A program made the translations under genes and the position numbers. This document shows positions 58,834-64,000 of a stretch of 64,000 nucleotides of DNA, piece after piece. The stretch covers positions 124,001-188,000 of the forward strand of contig JASANC010000443.1 of the NCBI GenBank assembly GCA_030248135.1. Reading direction: 5' to 3'. Each line of letters starts with the position of its first letter. The stretch's first letter is position 1. The DNA comes from Theristus sp. LFF4_11 (taxonomy: Eukaryota; Nematoda; Chromadorea; Monhysterida; Xyalidae). The notes below the pieces were generated by a model. It saw only the letters and a list, made by a program, of their open reading frames with translations. It made no database searches and was not told the origin of the DNA.

Positions 58834-59252
58834 AATGCGCATCGTGATATTTTTCTTGTGTGTACAATATGAAGTTTTGTGTCATTAATGTCAAGTTTTA
58901 GATTTTTAGATGTACTTTTCTACACGCAGTTTTTTATTTATCTGACATTCTAGTTTTAGGAACTTGCCATTTTTGTTGCTTTAATTGTGTCTGTGTCTTT
59001 GTCTTCGTGCATTTATCTTGTTATTTTTACAGGTACCTTACGTATATCAATTATTGTTACTGGTATGTGAAAATTTCACATTTGTTCAAAAATGAAATTG
59101 AGAAAAAACAGATGGTGGGTTGCGAGTACTTATTTGGAAAATGTAATTGTTATCACAGAAAAACATACGGTTAAAAACGCAATTAGAATCACAAAAAAAT
59201 GATCGCGTCACATCGCACACGACACACCTCATATGTATCTTCACATCGTTCA

Positions 59253-59258
59253 AATAAA
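59253..59258 (+). terminator. Candidate poly(A) signal of HSP70
   Basis: AATAAA is the first canonical hexamer downstream of the HSP70 stop, about 420 nt away. Confidence 0.45.
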
Positions 59259-59512
59259 ACAGGCGCATCAGGCACTCACATCGCACACAAACATCCTTGG
59301 CGTGTGAGCTGTTCATGTCATGACGCAATAGCTGGCCTGGCAGAACTATTGATGTTTCAGGAGGAAAAGCACGCACGGCAATATGATGAAACAGAAAAAT
59401 TTTTCTGTGTGTACGTGTACAACTGCGACTGGCAGAATGGAAAATTGACTCAATTTCCATCATGCCACGTTTTCCGTTCAACAACACGTGACAGGATAAT
59501 AAACCGCGAGGG

Positions 59513-59520
59513 TATTAAAA
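59513..59520 (+). promoter_or_regulatory. Possible TATA box of the TMPPE-like gene
   Basis: TATTAAAA is followed by GGCGGCGG, with an initiator-like TTCAGC about 20-25 bp downstream and the ATG 100 bp downstream. Weak evidence from spacing only. Confidence 0.35.
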
Positions 59521-59619
59521 GGCGGCGGTCATCCATTTCAGCATCATTATTTACTAACAAACCCTCTGGTCAATGGTCATCATCATCTCACTGGTTTCCA
59601 ACCAACGTCTGTTGCAACA

Positions 59620-61467
59620 ATGGCAAGCGCACCATCCCCACAGCCACCCCGACCGTCCGTCGCGCCAGCACACGCCCAGCAGCACACGATTCGAGTCACG
59701 GCCACGCGCGTCTCGCACTATTTCATCTCGTTCGCGTGCGTCCAAGGCTTGCTCTTCCTGTGGCGCATCGTCTACGGCGCCGGCAGCAAGCACGCCGAAC
59801 TGCGCCGCGCGCAAATGCTGCTGTCGCTCGAGTATCTCATGTTGCCGATGACGATTCTCATCTGGAATCGACTTCAGCCGCTGATCGCTGAAGCGACCCG
59901 TGCGATCGCGATCAGTGCCAGCGTGTGGCGCACGTTCGTCGGCGTCCTGCTCGCGTTCGCACACTGCTGCTTCCCATTCTACTACATTCTCGTGTCGACC
60001 GAGCCGCATTGGCTCGCACTGACCTGTCTCGTCTCGTACGCACTCTACATTCACTTTGGCGCCATTCTGTTCGCCGCATTCCTGGCCGAAAATATTCTGG
60101 CACGATTGAAAGGCGTCGTTCCAAAGCTGGAACTGCTCGGCCCACCGTGGTGGCGACGGTTTCTCTGGTGCACCAAAGTGCACACGGCCATCGCGCTCGT
60201 TGCCGCCGTCTCGTTCACGCTGTTCGGCCTTTACGCGACGAACTTGGCACCGTTCATCAAACGGGTCGACGTCGAGATCGACGATTTGTCGCCGAAATTC
60301 CACGGTGTTCGCATTGCGCTGCTGACGGACGTGCACATTGGACCGTCGGTCGGAAGGAAACGGGTCGCCGACGTCGTCGATCTGGTGAACTCGTTGAAAC
60401 CTGGTGACTTGCATGTTTTTTTCAGCTGTTGATTTCAAATTCGAAAGTTATCAGTTTTCAAAATTGCAGATCTCATCGCAATTTCTGGTGATTTGGTGGA
60501 CGGTGAACTCGAGCGGTTGGCGGAGGCTGCACGACCGCTGGCCGATCTGCGCACTAAGTACGGCGTGTTCTACGCAACTGGTGAGAGCAAATTATTTTTG
60601 CAGACAGCCGACAATCTGATTGATCAATCGGCGGCTCAATGTATGTGAAACGTGTTTTCAAAACCAGGCAATCACGAGTACTACCACGGCAACATCGACG
60701 ATTGGATGAAATACTTTAAAACGCTTGGCATTCACTCGTTGCACAACGCCAATCGACGATTCCGAGCGGATGGGAGCGAGTGTGCACAAAGCGCAGCAGA
60801 CAGCGAATGCATCTGCATCGCTGGCATTGATGATATTTCGGCTCAATATTCAAGGTTCGCTGCTCCGCCGATCAATACGCTGTACAGTTTTGTAAACGTG
60901 ATTGTTTTATGTAACAGTATATTAAACAGAACGAGATGTATTCTTGACTTCAACTCCACTGTAACTCTTTTTTGTGGAACATGTTGGTGTGGGTTATCAT
61001 AAATTAAATCAATTTCAGAGATCAATGCCATTATTTGTGTCCATGGCCAATCAGTGCACTCGATTATCGACATTGCTCTCTCAAAAACTGTATCATGACT
61101 TTCCTCCGATTTCAGAATCAGCAACCACCACATGAACCTATCAATGGCGCTAAAAGGGTGTCACACTCAATTGGAGACGACGCTTCTGCTCGCCCATCAG
61201 CCGTCGGCCGCCGTGGAGGCGCTTGACGAAGTGCAGAAAACGCACCAAAAGCTCGACCTGATTCTCGTCGGTCACACGCACGGCGGTCAAATGTACGTGA
61301 TTGCGCCGATGGCCTATTTCGTCAATAAATATTTTCTCGGCCTGTATCGTCACGAACGCACACGAGCGCAGGTCTACGTTTCGGCGGGCGTGAATTATTG
61401 GGGACCGCCGGTGAAAATCTACGGTTTGAACGAAATCACATTGATAACGCTGGTTAGGAAGCGATAG
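59620..61467 (+). CDS. TMPPE: Multi-pass membrane metallophosphoesterase (TMPPE-like)
   Basis: Calcineurin-like dimetal phosphoesterase with a membrane-embedded N-terminal half; the substrate is not known for this family. Exons 59620-60403, 60470-60580, 60668-60854 and 61116-61467 agree in phase and give 477 aa (human TMPPE about 450). About five hydrophobic segments lie near residues 31-52, 65-86, 103-126, 130-160 and 187-211. The catalytic part begins near 230: LLTDVHIG supplies the D-x-H metal ligands (237, 239), ISGDLVDGE the GD motif, GNHEYYHG at 299 the GNHE motif, AHQPS a metal-binding histidine, and GHTHGGQMY at 413 the GHxH motif. All metal ligands expected for an active enzyme are present. 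The N-terminus is proline-rich. Stop TAG at 61465. Confidence 0.9.
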
Positions 61468-62099
61468 TAGAGCTTGAAAATAGGAGCTGATTCAAACATC
61501 TATTATGTGGCAATGGTTTTTGCCACAAAAAAAGTTGAGCTTTACCGCCTTTTGGTCAAGAACAATGTTTCACTTTTCCAAACAATCTGTCGCTACAACA
61601 AAACCTATTCCTGGTGATCTTTTGGCTGTCGACGTTTCAGTCGTTCGTTGCTCAGTTCTTGTCATTCTTTCCGTGCGTTTCATTTCAGTCAACGCTAATC
61701 CAAAGCTTAATGCGTTCGAATTTCAATCAAATCTCTAGTCCCGATTGTGATCATATAAATACATTTAGATCAGTCTCATGCATTCCGGTGTTGAACATTG
61801 CACTTATATTCTTATGTAAAGAGTCGTTAAATTTTTGGATGGTTTTCTGAAATTCGGATGAAAAAAATATAAAACTCCTTCCATTCACAGCAATATTTTG
61901 AAATAAACGTTCAATACAAAAATAAAACCGTTGAAGTGTATACAAACAATAAAAAACATAAATTTCAAGAATTCCTGTTTAACAGAAACGTATTTCACAC
62001 TGGTTGACCACAAATTCTACAACAAACGCAACCGAAAAACGACAATTTCAATGAAACGAAATGCTCGATATCAAAACATGCCAATGAAACTACAACCAG
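61468..62099. other. Convergent 3' flanks of the TMPPE-like and TM/C2-like genes
   Basis: 632 bp, AT-rich, no coding exon recognised. AATAAA on the plus strand at 61902-61907 and another near 61920 can serve the TMPPE-like gene. Confidence 0.6.
61902..61907 (+). terminator. Candidate poly(A) signal of the TMPPE-like gene
   Basis: AATAAA, 435 nt after the stop, in an A/T-rich flank. A second AATAAA follows about 20 nt later. Confidence 0.45.
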
Positions 62100-63824
62100 T
62101 CACACGTCAAACACGATGTCCCTGACGTCGTGCCACGCCGACACAATGCCGTCGTTCAACAGGAGTCCCTTGAACTGCTGCAGTGCGCTCTCCTGCGTCG
62201 CGTCGGCCGCAATCGTCACCTCACCGGTGACCGTCGTTCCAAAGGCCAACAGTTGCAAGCGGATCGCAACACCGGCAAGCTCGTGCCGCCCGATTCCCTT
62301 GAACGTCATGTGCGCGTTCCAGCGAATCTCGCCGGCGTTCTGCTCCGACGGCGTCGGACAGCGCACGGTGGTCGCGTTCGTCCGCACGTCGCCGGCCGAG
62401 TCAAAGCCGCCGCATCCGTTGGTCGCCACATCGACCTTCACCGAGTAGCCCGCTCGCGACACCTGCAGTCCGCACGCCGACTTCACGGTGACGATCAGCT
62501 CGCGAAGCGACTCGAGAAACAGCAGCTCGATCTGCAGTTGTGGCGGCGGCATCGCGCTCAGCCGCAGTTCGTCAAAGTTGGAAGAGTTTTCGTCGATTAT
62601 TGATTGGTTTGAATCGGAAGTGGATGAGCGATCGTTGGCATGAAATTCGCTTTCAAAGGCGGTTTCGTGGATCGGTCGCACATTGTCCGTGGTTGATGAG
62701 GACGAAATCGATGAGTGCGCGCTGTCTGATGACGACTGACTGGATGTTGGCGGTGGCGCGTCTATGGCACGTTCGTTGTAATCGACAACAACGGAGTCCT
62801 CGAACTCGGCAGCTGACAGATTATCCGGCGTTGGTGCAAACGTCACTTTGTGCGAGCGCTTTTTTCTGCTGTTTCCCACAGAGGTCGGCTCACTTTGCTC
62901 GGGTGAATACTCAGTGGTGGAATTTGCGTTCGAGTGTTGTGCAACTGCACTTTTCGCAGTCGTAACGTCGTTCGTTTCACAGACGGCGTGAATTTCGTCT
63001 GCTTTTTCGGATGGTGTCCTGGCCGCTTTCCGCTTCAATCGGGCGAAGAACGACTGCTTTGGTGGTGGAGTGGATTTCGGTGGTGTGGATTCTTTAACGG
63101 CCGCTTTTTCATCACTGGAATGCTCGGACTCAAGTGGCTCGTACTGGATCTCAGTCGTGTCGACTGATTGTTCAACCTCAGCAACAACGTCGTCTGGCGT
63201 ACGATCATACATGTTCTCGTTGTCTGGTGTCTGCATCTGAACGGTGGCAACCGTTGAATTGTGATCGACAAGTTTGAACGAGCTCGACCGCTCGACGCCG
63301 CCGAGATCGTCTACGATTTTCGACGAGGAAGACGAAGAGTTTGAACAGGAAAGTGTCGTCTCAGTCGAGACGTCCGTTCGAATCGCCGGTCCATCGGCAC
63401 GGATAATACTCGGGGGAGACTGGCTGTAATCGATCAAGACGAGATTCTGTTGTGTGTGATTCGCCGCTGTTGCGTCGTCGGTGTGGTTTGGTCGATTGGA
63501 CACTGGATGAGCGCTGTTTGTTGGCACGGTTGTATTGTTTGACTCGACTTTGTCATCCGAATGCTCAAATGCAGGATTACCGGCGCAATTCTTTGGCTGT
63601 TCAAGCTCATCATCATGATTTTTATCATTCACATTCTGATTTGTGCCATTATTATTGTTGCCAGTCTCCAGATCACTGCCGACACCCAGCTTCTCATTCG
63701 ACTGCAGCAGTTTTCGATCGGACTGTTTTCGACGAACAAAATAGCAGACAAAAATAATTACGATTGCAAAGATTAACGCGAATACGACGGCGAGTAAAAT
63801 GATCAGTGGAATGTCAACTTCCAT
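62100..63824 (-). CDS. Unrecognised single-pass membrane protein with C2-like C-terminal domain
   Basis: A 574-codon uninterrupted frame, not recognised as any named family. The first 30 residues hold one strong TM segment (IPLIILLAVVFALIFAIVII) followed by basic FVRRKQ, predicting a signal-anchor with the bulk in the cytosol. Residues 35-420 are low-complexity, Ser/Thr/Asp/Asn-rich and likely disordered, with SSSSSS-type runs. A basic patch followed by HKVTFAP near 323-332 fits the RVxF docking motif of protein phosphatase 1. From about 430, LQIELLFLESLRELIVTVKS resembles the first strands of a synaptotagmin-type C2 domain, but the acidic calcium-binding loops are not obvious. A TTTTTAG acceptor-like site lies only 6 nt before the ATG, so the start may be a trans-splice product or an upstream coding exon may exist beyond 63833. 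It is convergent with the TMPPE-like gene. Confidence 0.75.
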   Translation of the reverse strand: MEVDIPLIILLAVVFALIFAIVIIFVCYFVRRKQSDRKLLQSNEKLGVGSDLETGNNNNGTNQNVNDKNHDDELEQPKNCAGNPAFEHSDDKVESNNTTVPTNSAHPVSNRPNHTDDATAANHTQQNLVLIDYSQSPPSIIRADGPAIRTDVSTETTLSCSNSSSSSSKIVDDLGGVERSSSFKLVDHNSTVATVQMQTPDNENMYDRTPDDVVAEVEQSVDTTEIQYEPLESEHSSDEKAAVKESTPPKSTPPPKQSFFARLKRKAARTPSEKADEIHAVCETNDVTTAKSAVAQHSNANSTTEYSPEQSEPTSVGNSRKKRSHKVTFAPTPDNLSAAEFEDSVVVDYNERAIDAPPPTSSQSSSDSAHSSISSSSTTDNVRPIHETAFESEFHANDRSSTSDSNQSIIDENSSNFDELRLSAMPPPQLQIELLFLESLRELIVTVKSACGLQVSRAGYSVKVDVATNGCGGFDSAGDVRTNATTVRCPTPSEQNAGEIRWNAHMTFKGIGRHELAGVAIRLQLLAFGTTVTGEVTIAADATQESALQQFKGLLLNDGIVSAWHDVRDIVFDV

Positions 63825-64000
63825 GATGATCTAAAAATAAAGTGCTTTTTTCGCAATATGAAATTGTTGTAGGGTTAAAAACGTAATTCAGAGATTACAG
63901 CAAAGTTTTTGATACTTGGCGTATGTCAAGATCAAATGCTAGTCAGCTGGTAGGTGGCACATGTACACGAACATATGTACATAGATTCAAAAATTTAACC

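Larger units (their letters stand above)
58834..59619 (+). other. HSP70 3'UTR and TMPPE-like promoter region
   Basis: 786 bp between two same-strand genes. U-rich after the HSP70 stop, with a canonical AATAAA at 59253-59258. Proximal to the next gene is a TATA-like TATTAAAA. No further coding exon was recognised. Confidence 0.6.

Overview
This window is animal nuclear DNA. Every recognisable gene is a multi-exon metazoan gene (neuronal-type Cav2 calcium channel, MED15, the spliceosomal helicase DDX23/PRP28, beta-sarcoglycan, kinase suppressor of Ras, cytosolic HSP70, a TMPPE-type phosphoesterase), and the coding parts are cut by many GT-AG introns, mostly 50-350 nt. Compact genes, plus splice-acceptor-like AGs 6-23 nt before several start codons, suggest a small invertebrate that may use spliced-leader trans-splicing (a nematode or another ecdysozoan). 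That placement is inference; the sequence alone does not fix the phylum.

Layout. 65-14822 (minus): a Cav2 channel whose C-terminal exons lie beyond the left edge. Domains I-IV are all present in 65-7132, and a good candidate first coding exon sits at 14712-14822 across a 7.6 kb intron. 14823-25308: about 10.5 kb with no recognisable gene, probably the Cav2 upstream region. 25309-29529 (minus): MED15. 30163-36299 (minus): DDX23. 37045-39639 (minus): beta-sarcoglycan. 40921-55513 (minus): KSR, about 14.6 kb. 56588-58833 (plus): a heat-inducible-looking HSP70, divergent from KSR and preceded by textbook heat-shock elements and a TATA box. 59620-61467 (plus): a TMPPE-like membrane phosphoesterase. 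62100-63824 (minus): an unrecognised one-TM protein with a C2-like C-terminus, convergent with TMPPE.

The genes do not form an operon or pathway. They are independent housekeeping, signalling, neuronal and muscle genes. Almost all exons below were placed by hand from conserved residues, GT/GC...AG borders and reading-phase agreement. Summed exon lengths divide by three for MED15 (625 aa), DDX23 (925 aa), beta-sarcoglycan (321 aa), HSP70 (640 aa) and the TMPPE-like gene (477 aa), which supports these models. The KSR model is firm for the N-terminal CA1-like region, the C1 finger and the kinase domain, but uncertain between 47.3 and 52.1 kb.

No gene cluster of an obviously new type was found. 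The most unusual signals are: a dispersed CCAATCAG/CTGATTGG motif, far above chance and often in introns; a 790-bp TA-flanked inverted-repeat element with pogo-like ends in a KSR intron; a smaller 131-bp inverted-repeat family; a tRNA-derived repeat; a KSR kinase with DCG in place of DFG plus a long activation-loop insertion; and a Cav2 with a very short II-III linker.
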